A DNA stretch of 64,000 nt from UBA5109 sp965661005 (GTDB lineage Bacteria; Pseudomonadota; Gammaproteobacteria; Pseudomonadales; Pseudohongiellaceae): the NCBI GenBank assembly GCA_965661005.1, contig CBFICB010000006.1, positions 62,001 through 126,000 of the forward strand, read 5' to 3'. Below the pieces are notes generated by a model. The model searched no databases. It was not told the origin of the DNA and worked only from the letters and a program-made list of their open reading frames with translations. Positions 37,807-47,258 of this stretch are shown in pieces. Numbering within the stretch: position 1 is the stretch's first letter; each line of letters opens with the position of its first letter. Both the position numbers and the translations under genes were made by a program.

Positions 37807-38724
37807 TTAGCGCGTGAGCCCACCATTAGGACTGGCAATCCCTCTGGGGAAAGCAACATCCCAGTGTTCCTGAATCAAACCATCATCAGCGCGAATCATA
37901 TCAAAACGATAATAGACATTCCGACCGCCATCCGGATCGTCCTCAAAACGCTGATCAAATTTCAGATAGTAGTTACCTGAAACCAGTTCAAGCGTTGGAG
38001 GAGTAATCCATTCACCGGTTAATGGTTGTGACTCACGTCCGCCAAAGAAGTCCATAAAATTATCGCGACCGCCTGGAACATTCATATTGTGCTGCATATA
38101 ACCGGGAGCAAAATACTCCATGGCTAGTTCAGCATGACCGAATTGCAAAATATCTCTAAATTCAATCTGGCCAAGACGATGTGTTTCTTGCTCTCTAGCT
38201 GAAAGGTTGGTGGAATGATTATAAACACCTCCGCCCATTCCTTTAGCGCCAAAGTCAGCATCAACAACTTTATGGGCACCATCCCAATGCTCAACAATCT
38301 TACCGTCCTCTATTCTGAACAGGTCCAAAGTGTTGTATTTAAAAATTATTGCCGGCTCCATTGGGTCAACAATAAAGCTGGCCCACATGAAAAAGACATA
38401 TTCATTTTTAGCAATTTGAACTTCGGGTGTGGTTTGTCCACGGTTTTGCAGTAATAAAGGGTTCGATCTTAAGGTTTCAATAAATGCATCTCGACCAGCA
38501 CCAATATTGGGATTTCTTGAAATAAAATCTGCTGGCATGTAATGCGTTGCAATATCCAGATTGCCCCCATTGACGATGTCACGCCAGAAGTCGTGAACAA
38601 ATTCCAGATTTGCCCTCTCCTGAGCATTCATTGCCATGGAAGGGCTTTGTTGTGGAATTGGATATTGTGCAATTGCGCTTACGCAGAATACTGAAAACAC
38701 AAAAAACAGGATTATTCTTTTCAT
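37807..38724 (-). CDS. Exported protein with two SnoaL-like domains
   Basis: The 305-residue product has a signal peptide (IILFFVFSVFCVSAIAQ) and two tandem SnoaL/NTF2-like domains. The halves share matching stretches: FVHDFWRDIVNGGNLDIATH with FRDILQFGHAELAMEYF, GAGRDAFIETL with PGGRDNFMDFF, and IVEHWDGAHKV with IQEHWDVAFP. SnoaL-like proteins include hydroxylases, cyclases and lactonases, and many have no known substrate; a periplasmic double-domain form is uncommon in my experience. AGGAGC lies seven bases before the ATG. It is separated from fba by 111 bases and has its own terminator. Confidence 0.82.
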   Translation of the reverse strand: MKRIILFFVFSVFCVSAIAQYPIPQQSPSMAMNAQERANLEFVHDFWRDIVNGGNLDIATHYMPADFISRNPNIGAGRDAFIETLRSNPLLLQNRGQTTPEVQIAKNEYVFFMWASFIVDPMEPAIIFKYNTLDLFRIEDGKIVEHWDGAHKVVDADFGAKGMGGGVYNHSTNLSAREQETHRLGQIEFRDILQFGHAELAMEYFAPGYMQHNMNVPGGRDNFMDFFGGRESQPLTGEWITPPTLELVSGNYYLKFDQRFEDDPDGGRNVYYRFDMIRADDGLIQEHWDVAFPRGIASPNGGLTR

Positions 38725-38835
38725 TGTTTTGCTCCTGAAGGATTATAAAATAAACCGATATCTACAGTGACACTTGTACACTAGCACTTGGCTGCTAGGC
38801 CACTTTCAATTTCGGCAGGGATACACAAAATACAG

Positions 38836-39903
38836 CTAATTTACTTTTGCCGCAAATTCTCCGGAACTATATTTCTCGGACATCTCTTCCAGATTATAGA
38901 CCTTGCCGATATTCGCAATCTGTCCGGCTGTTCCAAAAGCTTCCAGTCGCGCCTTGACGACATCTTTCATGGCTGCAATCGTGGGAGTCAGGAACTTGCG
39001 CGGATCAAATTCTGATTTGTTCTCTGCCAGAAACCGCCTGACGGCACCCGTTGAGGCCAGTCGCAAATCAGTGTCTATGTTTACTTTTCTGACACCATTT
39101 CTTATGCCTTCCTGAATTTCTTCCACCGGCACACCATAAGTTTCAGGAATCTCACCGCCAAATTCATTAATTATTGCCAGCCAGTCTTGAGGTACGGAAG
39201 AAGAACCATGCATGACTAGATGAGTATTGGGAATTCTTTGATGAATTTCTTTTATTCTGTCAATAGCCAGAATATCGCCTGTGGGTGGACGGCTGAATTT
39301 ATATGCACCATGACTGGTTCCAACAGCTATTGCTAGAGCATCCACCTGAGTTGCTTCAACAAAGCGGGCTGCTTCTTCAGGGTCAGTCAAAAGTTGATCC
39401 ATTGAAAGTTTTCCTTCAGCTCCATGACCATCCTCTTCTCCAGCCATGCCGGATTCAAGCGAACCCAGACAACCTAACTCCCCCTCAACAGATACACCAC
39501 AGGCGTGGGCCATTTTGACAGTGAGCGCAGTAACATCAACATTGTATTCAAAATCCATAGGCTTCTTGCCATCTTCACCCAAGGAACCATCCATCATTAC
39601 CGATGAAAATCCTAGCTGAATTGAACGCTGGCAAACTGCTGGAGATACGCCGTGATCCTGATGCATAACTATTGGCACATGGGGAAATTCTTCAATAGCC
39701 GCTTCAATTAAATGTTTCAGAAAGTTTGAACCGGCATATTTTCTGGCGCCTGCAGAAGCCTGCAATATTACAGGGCTGTTCATCTCATCTGCGCCCATCA
39801 TAATCGCCCGCACTTGTTCCAGATTATTAACATTAAACGCCGGAACCCCATAGTCATGCTCTGCAGCATGATCAAGTAATTGTCGTAAACTTATCAAAGC
39901 CAT
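38836..39903 (-). CDS. fba: Class II fructose-bisphosphate aldolase
   Basis: The 355-residue zinc enzyme cleaves fructose 1,6-bisphosphate, or makes it in gluconeogenesis. Motifs are VPAFNVNNLEQ, the zinc site VMHQDHG, SVEGELGCLGSLE, LAIAVGTSHGAYK and KVNIDTDLRLA. The length and insertion pattern are those of the Calvin-cycle-like subgroup common in proteobacteria. It is the last gene of tkt-epd-pgk-fba, 76 bases after pgk. Confidence 0.95.
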   Translation of the reverse strand: MALISLRQLLDHAAEHDYGVPAFNVNNLEQVRAIMMGADEMNSPVILQASAGARKYAGSNFLKHLIEAAIEEFPHVPIVMHQDHGVSPAVCQRSIQLGFSSVMMDGSLGEDGKKPMDFEYNVDVTALTVKMAHACGVSVEGELGCLGSLESGMAGEEDGHGAEGKLSMDQLLTDPEEAARFVEATQVDALAIAVGTSHGAYKFSRPPTGDILAIDRIKEIHQRIPNTHLVMHGSSSVPQDWLAIINEFGGEIPETYGVPVEEIQEGIRNGVRKVNIDTDLRLASTGAVRRFLAENKSEFDPRKFLTPTIAAMKDVVKARLEAFGTAGQIANIGKVYNLEEMSEKYSSGEFAAKVN

Positions 39904-39979
39904 ATTTTTTCCCTTCTATCAGCTAATCTTTTTTGAATAAATTTTTCTGAATATGATTTATAGCAAAACTTATCTTTTT

Positions 39980-41161
39980 CTATTCAACACTACGTTCTTC
40001 AAGTATGGCGACGGCTGGTAATGTTTTTCCTTCTACAAACTCCAGAAAGGCTCCTCCACCAGTTGAAATATAAGATATCTGCTCACTAATTTTATACTTT
40101 TCAATTGCAGTAATCGTTTCTCCACCGCCCGCAATTGAAAAACCACTATTAGCCGCTATCGCCAAGGCTACTGCTTCTGTTCCTGCAGAGAAAGCAGCAA
40201 ACTCAAACACGCCCAGTGGACCATTCCATAATATCGTCTTCATCGAGGAGATCACGGCTACAAAATCTGAAATTGTTTCAGGCCCAACATCAAGAATCAT
40301 ATCATCTTCAGCAATATCGGCAATTACCTTGATCTCAGCACTCTCTGAATCTGAAAACTCCTTGGCGACAGCAACATCCTTGGGTAACGGAATATTGGTC
40401 AGACTCATTATTTCCCGAGCTTTGTCTAGCATGTCTACTTCATAAAGGGACTTGCCAACACGATAACCGGCTGCAGCCAAAAAGGTATTTGCAATCCCTC
40501 CTCCAACAATTAAATGGTCCACTTTTTGTGCCAGAGTTTCGAGCACACTTAATTTGCTGGAGACTTTTGCTCCGCCAACAATCGCCAGCATGGGCTGCTC
40601 AGGCTTAGCCAGAGCCTTGTGCAAGGCTTCTAGTTCACTGGCAAGTAGTAAGCCGGAACAGACTTCCGAAGCAAACTTGGCAACCCCATGAGTGCTGGCT
40701 TGCGCCCTGTGTGCCGTTCCAAAAGCATCCATAACAAAGATGTCACATAGACTTGCATAATATTGAGACAGTTCATCACTATTACTTTTTTCGCCCCGAT
40801 TACAACGAACATTCTCTAGTAATACGCAACTGCCGGAAGGCAAACTTGCAGCATCTTCAGCACTGAAATCAACCGGCAAAAGATCGACTGTCTTATGCAA
40901 AAGCTCAGACAGGTGCACCGCGACAGGCGCCAAAGACGCTTCTGACTGTTTCGAGATTGACAGGCCTTCCTGAGGCCTCCCTAGGTGAGACATAAGAATT
41001 ACACTTGCGCCTTTTTCAAGAGCGTATTCAATTGTTGATAATGCAGCCCTGATGCGCGCATCATTGAGAATCGTACCTCCTTTTACGGGAACATTTAAAT
41101 CTTCACGGATAAGAACTTTTTTGCCACGAAGCTCTATATCCTTTATGGATCGAACTGTCAT
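39980..41161 (-). CDS. pgk: Phosphoglycerate kinase
   Basis: The 393-residue enzyme transfers phosphate from 1,3-bisphosphoglycerate to ADP. Motifs are KKVLIREDLNVPVKGG, SVILMSHLGRPQEG, LLENVRCNRGEK, DAFGTAHRAQAST, the hinge PMLAIVGGAKVSSKLSVLE and ILWNGPLGVFE, with the nucleotide end SIAGGGETITA. The length is normal. It follows epd by 55 bases in the glycolytic run. Confidence 0.96.
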   Translation of the reverse strand: MTVRSIKDIELRGKKVLIREDLNVPVKGGTILNDARIRAALSTIEYALEKGASVILMSHLGRPQEGLSISKQSEASLAPVAVHLSELLHKTVDLLPVDFSAEDAASLPSGSCVLLENVRCNRGEKSNSDELSQYYASLCDIFVMDAFGTAHRAQASTHGVAKFASEVCSGLLLASELEALHKALAKPEQPMLAIVGGAKVSSKLSVLETLAQKVDHLIVGGGIANTFLAAAGYRVGKSLYEVDMLDKAREIMSLTNIPLPKDVAVAKEFSDSESAEIKVIADIAEDDMILDVGPETISDFVAVISSMKTILWNGPLGVFEFAAFSAGTEAVALAIAANSGFSIAGGGETITAIEKYKISEQISYISTGGGAFLEFVEGKTLPAVAILEERSVE

Positions 41162-41216
41162 TATTGCTCCAACATTGACTACTACTTGCTATATTTTTTT
41201 ATCGCTCTCTTCTTAT

Positions 41217-42224
41217 TTAGTCCGCAAGGCCTGAGATTAATTCAGCCACATCAAGCATGCGGTTAGCGTAAGCCCACTCATTATCAAACCAAACCAGAAT
41301 TTTTACCAAATGGCCACCGCTGACTTTTGTCTGGCTTAAATCCACAATAGCCGAGCGTGGATCATGATTAAAGTCACATGATGCCAGGGGCTCATTGGTA
41401 TAACCCAATACTTCATTTGGAAGAGTCTTAGAAGCCGCCATGATGATCCGATTTACATCCTCAGTTATGCACGCTTTTTTAACATAAATAGTTAAATCTA
41501 TAGCCGACACATTGATGGTTGGAACCCTTATGGCCTGCGCTTCAAACTTGCCTGCCATAGAAGGCAGAATTCGCTCAATGCCTTTGGCAAGAGCGGTCTC
41601 AACCGGAATCATCGACTGAAAAGCACTGCGTGTCAGCCGCAGATTGGTATTATGGTAAGCGTCAATTAAGGGCTGGTCATTCATTGCTGAATGAATAGTA
41701 GTGATAATCCCGTTTTCGATACCGAGGGCATCATCCAGAACCTTGATCACTGGCACCGAGCTATAAGTAGTGCAGGATGCTGCTGAAATAATAGTATGTT
41801 CTTTTTTAAGCGCCTGGTGGTTTATACCGTAGACCAGAGTGATATCAACATCAGCGCTAGCAGGCTGAGAAAATAACACACGCCTGGCGCCTTTTTGAAT
41901 ATGTGTTTCTCCATCACCACGCTTATCAAAAGCGCCAGTGCATTCCATGACAAGATCAATGTCTTGCCAATTCAGCTCATCAATATTTTCTATCTGAGTA
42001 ACCGCAATCCGGTCATCATTAACTAATAAACTATCTCCTGAAGTGCTTACTTCCCCTCTAAAACGGCCATGGGTACTGTCATACTTGATTAGATAGGCAA
42101 GCGTAGCTAGATCAGCCCGTTCATTAAGAGCGACTATTTGTATATTGGTTGAAGGAGATCTTTCGTAATGCGCCCGGAGTACGTTGCGACCTATACGTCC
42201 CAGCCCGTTGATTGCCAGTTTCAC
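41217..42224 (-). CDS. epd: Erythrose-4-phosphate dehydrogenase-like GAPDH family enzyme
   Basis: The 335-residue NAD enzyme looks more like Epd than GapA: NERADLATLAYLIKYDSTHG, TTIHSAMNDQPLIDAYH, RVPTINVSAIDLTIYVKK and CDFNHDPRSAIVDLSQTKVS. Epd makes 4-phosphoerythronate for pyridoxal phosphate synthesis; glyceraldehyde-3-phosphate activity is also possible. The catalytic cysteine stands in AASCTTYSS: the highly conserved Asn of SCTTN is Tyr here, which may alter nicotinamide contacts. The GTG start overlaps the tkt stop (GTGA), so translation is coupled. The order tkt-epd-pgk-fba recalls the epd-pgk-fbaA operon of E. coli. Confidence 0.86.
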   Translation of the reverse strand: MKLAINGLGRIGRNVLRAHYERSPSTNIQIVALNERADLATLAYLIKYDSTHGRFRGEVSTSGDSLLVNDDRIAVTQIENIDELNWQDIDLVMECTGAFDKRGDGETHIQKGARRVLFSQPASADVDITLVYGINHQALKKEHTIISAASCTTYSSVPVIKVLDDALGIENGIITTIHSAMNDQPLIDAYHNTNLRLTRSAFQSMIPVETALAKGIERILPSMAGKFEAQAIRVPTINVSAIDLTIYVKKACITEDVNRIIMAASKTLPNEVLGYTNEPLASCDFNHDPRSAIVDLSQTKVSGGHLVKILVWFDNEWAYANRMLDVAELISGLAD

Positions 42225-44245
42225 AAATTTTCAATCGCTTGCTGAATATTTTCAGCAGTAAAACCAAAATGTTCCATGACCACAGGACCCGGGGCAGACT
42301 CACCAAATGTGCTCATGCCAATTACTGCTCCATCGAGACCAACATATTTATGCCAGTAATCCTGCTGTGCAGCTTCAACAGCCAGTCGTTTTCGAACAGA
42401 CGTAGGCAGAATGGCTTCTTTATAGCTTGCTTCCTGAGCATCGAACAAATCAGTTGAAGGCATGCTTATAAGGCGCACTTTCAAGCCTTTAGCCTTAGCG
42501 TTCTGAACAGCTTCCAGACTGACCACCACTTCTGAGCCGGTTGCTATAACAATGACTTCAGGCTCTCCTTCACAATCGCAAATAATATATGCCCCTTTGG
42601 CTATATCATTCAGTTGCTGCTCAGTTCTATCAAGATGAGCTAAGCCCTGGCGAGACAGGATTAAGGAAGTCGGGCCATCATTTTTCATAATCGCAGCCTT
42701 CCAGGCAACAGCTGTTTCAACAGCGTCTGCGGGACGCCAGACCGACATGTTTGGTGTCGAGCGTAAAGAGCTGACTTGTTCTATCGCCTGATGAGTGGGG
42801 CCATCTTCACCCTGACCAATTGAGTCATGGGTAAAAACCATAATGCATTGTTGTTTCATAAGAGCAGCCATACGAGCAGCATTTCTTGCATATTCCATAA
42901 AGATAAGGAAAGTAGCACCATAAGGAATAAAACCACCATGCAAGGCAATGCCATTATTTATTGCCAGCATGCCAAACTCACGAACACCATAATAAATATA
43001 GTTTCCACCAGGGTCTTGCGAGATCGCCCTACTACCGGACCAACTGGTTAGGTTCGATCCGGTCAAATCAGCAGACCCGCCAATTAACTCAGGCAAGATT
43101 CTGCCAAAGGCAGCAATAGCGTTTTGGGATGCTTTACGTGATGCAATTGCTTCAGCCTTTTCAACGCAAGTCTGAATAAACTTATCAGCCTGCTCAGCAA
43201 ATTCCTCATATAACTGCCCACTCATTCTGCGCATGAATTCCATGGCTAATTCTGGATATTCCTGCTCATATTGCATAAATAATGATTGCCAGGCGGCTTC
43301 ATTTTTTCGCCCCGATTCTTCAGCATTCCAGGTCTGGTATACCTCTTCAGGGATTTCAAAGGGCGGATACGGCCAAGCCAATGCTTGACGTGTAGCTTCT
43401 ATTTCTTCGTCACCCAAAGGGGCGCCGTGAGAGCTCTCTTTACCCTGCTTATTAGGCGAACCTTTACCGATAATAGTTTTGCATACGATCAAGCTGGGCT
43501 GATCAGTATTTTGCTGAGCCGACTCAATGGCAGAGGCTATTTCATCGGGATTATGCCCATCAGCATTTAAGACTTGCCAGTTATAAGACTCAAAGCGTAA
43601 ACCGGTATCATCCGCAAACCACTCATTCACCTCACCATCAATGGAAATACCATTATCATCATAAAAAACAATGAGCTTACCTAAACCCAGAGTTCCGGCC
43701 AGAGAACAGACTTCATGAGAAACCCCTTCCATTAAACAGCCATCGCCAGCAAAAACATATGTGTAATGATCGACAATATTTAAGGCATCACGATTAAACT
43801 GAGCAGCCAGAGTACGTTCAGCAATTGCCATACCCACGCCATTTGCCAGGCCTTGTCCAAGGGGACCGGTGGTCGTTTCGACACCAGGGGTATAACCGCA
43901 TTCCGGATGACCTGGTGTCTTGGAATGTAGTTGGCGGAAATTTTGTAAATCCTCTATTGTCAGTTCATAGCCGGATAAATGCAGTAAAGAATAAATCAGC
44001 ATAGAGCCATGACCATTGGACAAAATAAAGCGGTCACGGTTTACCCAGCCTGGGTTTAAAGGATTATGCTTCAGATAATCATGCCAAAGAACTTCGGCAA
44101 TATCGGCCATTCCCATCGGGGCGCCCGGGTGACCGGATTTGGCTTTCTGAACTGCATCCATGCTTAATGCTCTTATTGCATTGGCACAATCAATTCTTGA
44201 CGCTTGACGCTCGATACCGTTATTACTTTCGGTATTTTCCTCCAT
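42221..44245 (-). CDS. tkt: Transketolase
   Basis: The 674-residue thiamine diphosphate enzyme moves two-carbon units between sugar phosphates, joining the pentose phosphate pathway to glycolysis. It shows SGHPGAPMGMADIAEVLW, the thiamine-binding motif GDGCLMEGVSHEVCSLAG with the matching N further on, the middle TPP glutamate region MVFTHDSIGQGEDGPTHQ and the C-terminal sugar-binding domain. The ATG at 44245 has AGGAG five bases before it, better than the upstream in-frame start at 44266. It opens the tkt-epd-pgk-fba operon behind a structured leader. Confidence 0.96.
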   Translation of the reverse strand: MEENTESNNGIERQASRIDCANAIRALSMDAVQKAKSGHPGAPMGMADIAEVLWHDYLKHNPLNPGWVNRDRFILSNGHGSMLIYSLLHLSGYELTIEDLQNFRQLHSKTPGHPECGYTPGVETTTGPLGQGLANGVGMAIAERTLAAQFNRDALNIVDHYTYVFAGDGCLMEGVSHEVCSLAGTLGLGKLIVFYDDNGISIDGEVNEWFADDTGLRFESYNWQVLNADGHNPDEIASAIESAQQNTDQPSLIVCKTIIGKGSPNKQGKESSHGAPLGDEEIEATRQALAWPYPPFEIPEEVYQTWNAEESGRKNEAAWQSLFMQYEQEYPELAMEFMRRMSGQLYEEFAEQADKFIQTCVEKAEAIASRKASQNAIAAFGRILPELIGGSADLTGSNLTSWSGSRAISQDPGGNYIYYGVREFGMLAINNGIALHGGFIPYGATFLIFMEYARNAARMAALMKQQCIMVFTHDSIGQGEDGPTHQAIEQVSSLRSTPNMSVWRPADAVETAVAWKAAIMKNDGPTSLILSRQGLAHLDRTEQQLNDIAKGAYIICDCEGEPEVIVIATGSEVVVSLEAVQNAKAKGLKVRLISMPSTDLFDAQEASYKEAILPTSVRKRLAVEAAQQDYWHKYVGLDGAVIGMSTFGESAPGPVVMEHFGFTAENIQQAIENL

Positions 44246-44286
44246 GGGTTCTCCTGATATTGACACTTACTTTAGTGCTTTAACTG

Positions 44287-44350
44287 AGTGCCTTTTTTAG
44301 TGACAAGGCACTTATTAAAAAAAGCAGCAGGTTTTGAGCCTTAACTGCTG
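44287..44350 (-). promoter_or_regulatory. Structured leader of tkt with terminator-like hairpin
   Basis: Read leftward, a hairpin (CAGCAGTT 44350-44343 with CCTGCTG near 44331-44325, one bulge) is followed by a run of seven T: the form of an intrinsic terminator, 80 bases before the tkt start. A second perfect hairpin follows (AAGGCACT 44305-44312 with AGTGCCTT 44287-44294). AAGGC in the first loop can also pair with GCCTT of the second. This suggests attenuation of tkt, or the end of a small leader RNA. No known riboswitch class was recognised. Confidence 0.55.
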
Positions 44351-44554
44351 GAAAATTAAGACCCGCTATTCTCTCTCAGTCAATTAAAATATACCAGCGT
44401 GGTCAATCAATAAATCTCATAAATACCAATTAAACGAGGTTTCTTAATGACCTGATCTAAGACCATAAAAATTGCGTAGAAAGGCTAGTAATGATACATT
44501 TCACCCTCTAAGATAGTAAGCAGCACTTCACTAATTAAAGCATTCGGGGACTGT

Positions 44555-45715
44555 ATGACTGAAGCAGCACTTTTTACCTCAGAATCCGTTTCTGAAGGTC
44601 ATCCTGATAAAATTTCTGATCAAATTTCAGATGCCATTCTGGATGCCATTATCGCCCAGGACCCCAATGCGCGTGTTGCGGTTGAGACCCTAACTAAAAC
44701 CGGTCTCGCACTTGTCGCAGGCGAAGTCAAAATGAATGAAAGTGTTTCAATTGATATTGAAAAAACTGTTCGTGGTGTCATTAAGAAAATCGGGTATGAC
44801 GACTCATCCATGGGCTTTGACTACAAAAGCTGTGCTGTCTTAAACGCAATTGGCGAGCAGTCCAGTGACATCAATCAAGGTGTCGATAGAGGCGACCCCA
44901 AAGTACAGGGTGCTGGTGACCAGGGCCTTATGTTTGGCTATGCCTGTCGTGAAACCGATGTACTGATGCCTGCCCCAATTACCTACTCACATTTGCTGGT
45001 TAAACGTCAGGCTGAAGTACGCAAAAGTGGCAAACTGCCATTCTTGAGGCCTGACGCCAAGAGTCAGATAACCTTCCGCTATGTCGATGGCCAGCCGCAA
45101 TCTATTGATGCTGTGGTTCTGTCTACCCAGCATGATGAAGATGTTACTGATGCCGAACTGCGTGAGGGGGTCATGGAAGAAATCATCAAGCCAGTATTAC
45201 CTACAGATTGGCTGGATGCTGATACTAAATATCATATCAACCCAACTGGCCGTTTTGTTATTGGTGGTCCACATGGTGACTGTGGTTTAACCGGTCGCAA
45301 AATCATTGTCGATACCTATGGTGGCATGGCACGCCATGGTGGTGGGGCTTTCTCCGGAAAAGACCCTTCAAAAGTTGACCGTTCTGCGGCCTACCTGGCT
45401 CGCTATATTGCCAAAAACATCGTCGCTGCGGGTATTGCAGACAGATGTGAAGTTCAACTTTCATACGCCATTGGCGTAGCTGATCCAACCTCTGTTTTAG
45501 TGGACACCTTTGGCACCGGGAAAATTGATGACCTGGCTATTACTCGCCTGGTTAGAGCTAATTTTGAACTTCGCCCTGGTGGTTTAACTGAAATGCTGAA
45601 CTTATTACAGCCTATTTATCAAAATACCGCAGCTTATGGTCATTTTGGTCGGGATGAGTTTTCTTGGGAACGCACTGATAAAGCCGAGGCTCTTAAATCA
45701 GACGCTGGTTTATAA
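44555..45715 (+). CDS. metK: S-adenosylmethionine synthase
   Basis: The 386-residue enzyme makes S-adenosylmethionine from methionine and ATP. Markers are FTSESVSEGHPDKISDQISD at the N terminus, GAGDQGLMFGYACRETD, and GGPHGDCGLTGRKIIVDTYG with GGGAFSGKDPSKVDRSAAY. GGGGA precedes the ATG. The gene is divergent from tkt and 104 bases ahead of ahcY, so the pair forms an activated-methyl cycle unit. I looked for SAM and SAH riboswitch patterns before both genes and saw none. Confidence 0.97.
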   Translation: MTEAALFTSESVSEGHPDKISDQISDAILDAIIAQDPNARVAVETLTKTGLALVAGEVKMNESVSIDIEKTVRGVIKKIGYDDSSMGFDYKSCAVLNAIGEQSSDINQGVDRGDPKVQGAGDQGLMFGYACRETDVLMPAPITYSHLLVKRQAEVRKSGKLPFLRPDAKSQITFRYVDGQPQSIDAVVLSTQHDEDVTDAELREGVMEEIIKPVLPTDWLDADTKYHINPTGRFVIGGPHGDCGLTGRKIIVDTYGGMARHGGGAFSGKDPSKVDRSAAYLARYIAKNIVAAGIADRCEVQLSYAIGVADPTSVLVDTFGTGKIDDLAITRLVRANFELRPGGLTEMLNLLQPIYQNTAAYGHFGRDEFSWERTDKAEALKSDAGL

Positions 45716-45819
45716 GCAGCTTATTGAAGACTATTTTAAAACACCTTTAATACACTATAAGAGACTATCCAGTTACTACTAAGCTAAGCACTACTAACAG
45801 AACACTACAGGAAATAAAA

Positions 45820-47223
45820 ATGAATAACCCGAACATGCAAGTTATTGAAGCTGAAGATTATAAAGTTGCCGATATCAGTTTAGCAGATTTCGGTCGTCGT
45901 GAAATCACTCTGGCGGAAGCTGAGATGCCAGCGCTGATGACACTGCGGGAAAAGTACGGTAAAGAACAGCCCCTGGCCGGCGCCAAAATTATAGGCTGCA
46001 TCCATATGACTATTCAGACCGCTGTACTAATAGAAACACTGGAGGCATTAGGCGCTGAAGTGCGCTGGTCATCGTGTAATATCTTTTCAACTCAAGATCA
46101 TGCGGCGGCGGCTATGGCTGCTGCCGGCGTTGCTGTTTATGCCTGGAAGGGACAAAGCGAAGAAGAAGCCGAATGGTGTATAGAACAAACCATTCTAAAA
46201 GATGGTAAGCCCTGGGATGCCAACATGCTGTTGGATGATGGTGGCGATTTAACCGCGATGGTGCACAATAAATTCCCGGAAATGCTGAATCATATCCATG
46301 GCATTACGGAAGAAACGACTACAGGTGTACACCGACTTTACGAGATGCTTGAAGAAGGCAGCTTAAAAGTTCCTGCCATCAACGTAAATGATTCCGTGAC
46401 TAAAGCCAAAAATGACAATAAATATGGATGTCGACACAGCCTGAACGACGGCATCAAACGTGGTACGGATATGTTGCTGTCAGGAAAAAAAGCGCTGGTC
46501 ATCGGTTATGGTGATGTTGGTAAAGGTTCAGCGCAAAGTCTGAATCAGGAAGGCATGATCGTTAAAGTCACCGAAATAGACCCGATCTGTGCCATGCAAG
46601 CCTGCATGGACGGTTTTGAAGTCGTTTCACCTTATATTGATGGCATTAATACTGGCAAGCCCGACTGTATAAACACTCAGCTTATGCAAAACACTGATCT
46701 GATTGTTACTACCACCGGTAATTTCGATGTATGTGATGCCAATATGCTTTGTGCTCTCAAGAGTGGTTCAGTGGTCTGCAACATCGGTCACTTCGACAGC
46801 GAAATTAACACGGCATATATGCGCAAAAACTGGAAATTTGAAGAAGTTAAACCGCAAGTACACCGCGTGATACGAGGTTCTGGCAGTGAAGGTAACGATG
46901 ATTATCTGATCCTGCTCTCTGAAGGCCGCTTGATTAATTTGGGCAATGCCACGGGTCACCCTTCACGCATAATGGATGGCTCCTTTGCCAATCAGGTTTT
47001 GGCTCAAATGTTCCTGTGGGAACGAAAATATGCCGAGCAAGATGAAGCAACGAAAAAGTCCAGCCTGAAAGTGGAAGTTTTACCGAAACATCTCGACGAA
47101 GAAGTTGCTGCTTGCATGGTTAGAGGTTTTGGTGGAGTGCTTACTCGCATGACTCAGGAACAGTCTGAGTATTTGGGTATTTCAGTAGACGGCCCTTTCA
47201 AACCGGATACTTACAAATATTAG
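45820..47223 (+). CDS. ahcY: Adenosylhomocysteinase
   Basis: The 467-residue NAD-dependent enzyme splits S-adenosylhomocysteine into adenosine and homocysteine, relieving product inhibition of methylation. Motifs are GCIHMTIQTAVLIETL, SSCNIFSTQDHAAAAM, the NAD site VIGYGDVGKGSAQSL and CNIGHFDSEINTAYM, and the C terminus PFKPDTYKY, which closes the NAD site of the neighbouring subunit. The length is that of the bacterial long form. Upstream metK is in the same direction. Confidence 0.97.
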   Translation: MNNPNMQVIEAEDYKVADISLADFGRREITLAEAEMPALMTLREKYGKEQPLAGAKIIGCIHMTIQTAVLIETLEALGAEVRWSSCNIFSTQDHAAAAMAAAGVAVYAWKGQSEEEAEWCIEQTILKDGKPWDANMLLDDGGDLTAMVHNKFPEMLNHIHGITEETTTGVHRLYEMLEEGSLKVPAINVNDSVTKAKNDNKYGCRHSLNDGIKRGTDMLLSGKKALVIGYGDVGKGSAQSLNQEGMIVKVTEIDPICAMQACMDGFEVVSPYIDGINTGKPDCINTQLMQNTDLIVTTTGNFDVCDANMLCALKSGSVVCNIGHFDSEINTAYMRKNWKFEEVKPQVHRVIRGSGSEGNDDYLILLSEGRLINLGNATGHPSRIMDGSFANQVLAQMFLWERKYAEQDEATKKSSLKVEVLPKHLDEEVAACMVRGFGGVLTRMTQEQSEYLGISVDGPFKPDTYKY

Positions 47224-47258
47224 TACCCGCTTTTAGTTTCCAGCATCTGGTATCTGCC

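Noticed and set aside
44351..44554. Possible SAM riboswitch before metK
   Set aside because: No SAM-I, SAM-II or SAM/SAH core pattern is visible; the hairpins in this gap face tkt.
45716..45819. Possible SAH riboswitch before ahcY
   Set aside because: The 104-base gap lacks the GC-rich SAH riboswitch core and is mostly AT-rich without stable stems.
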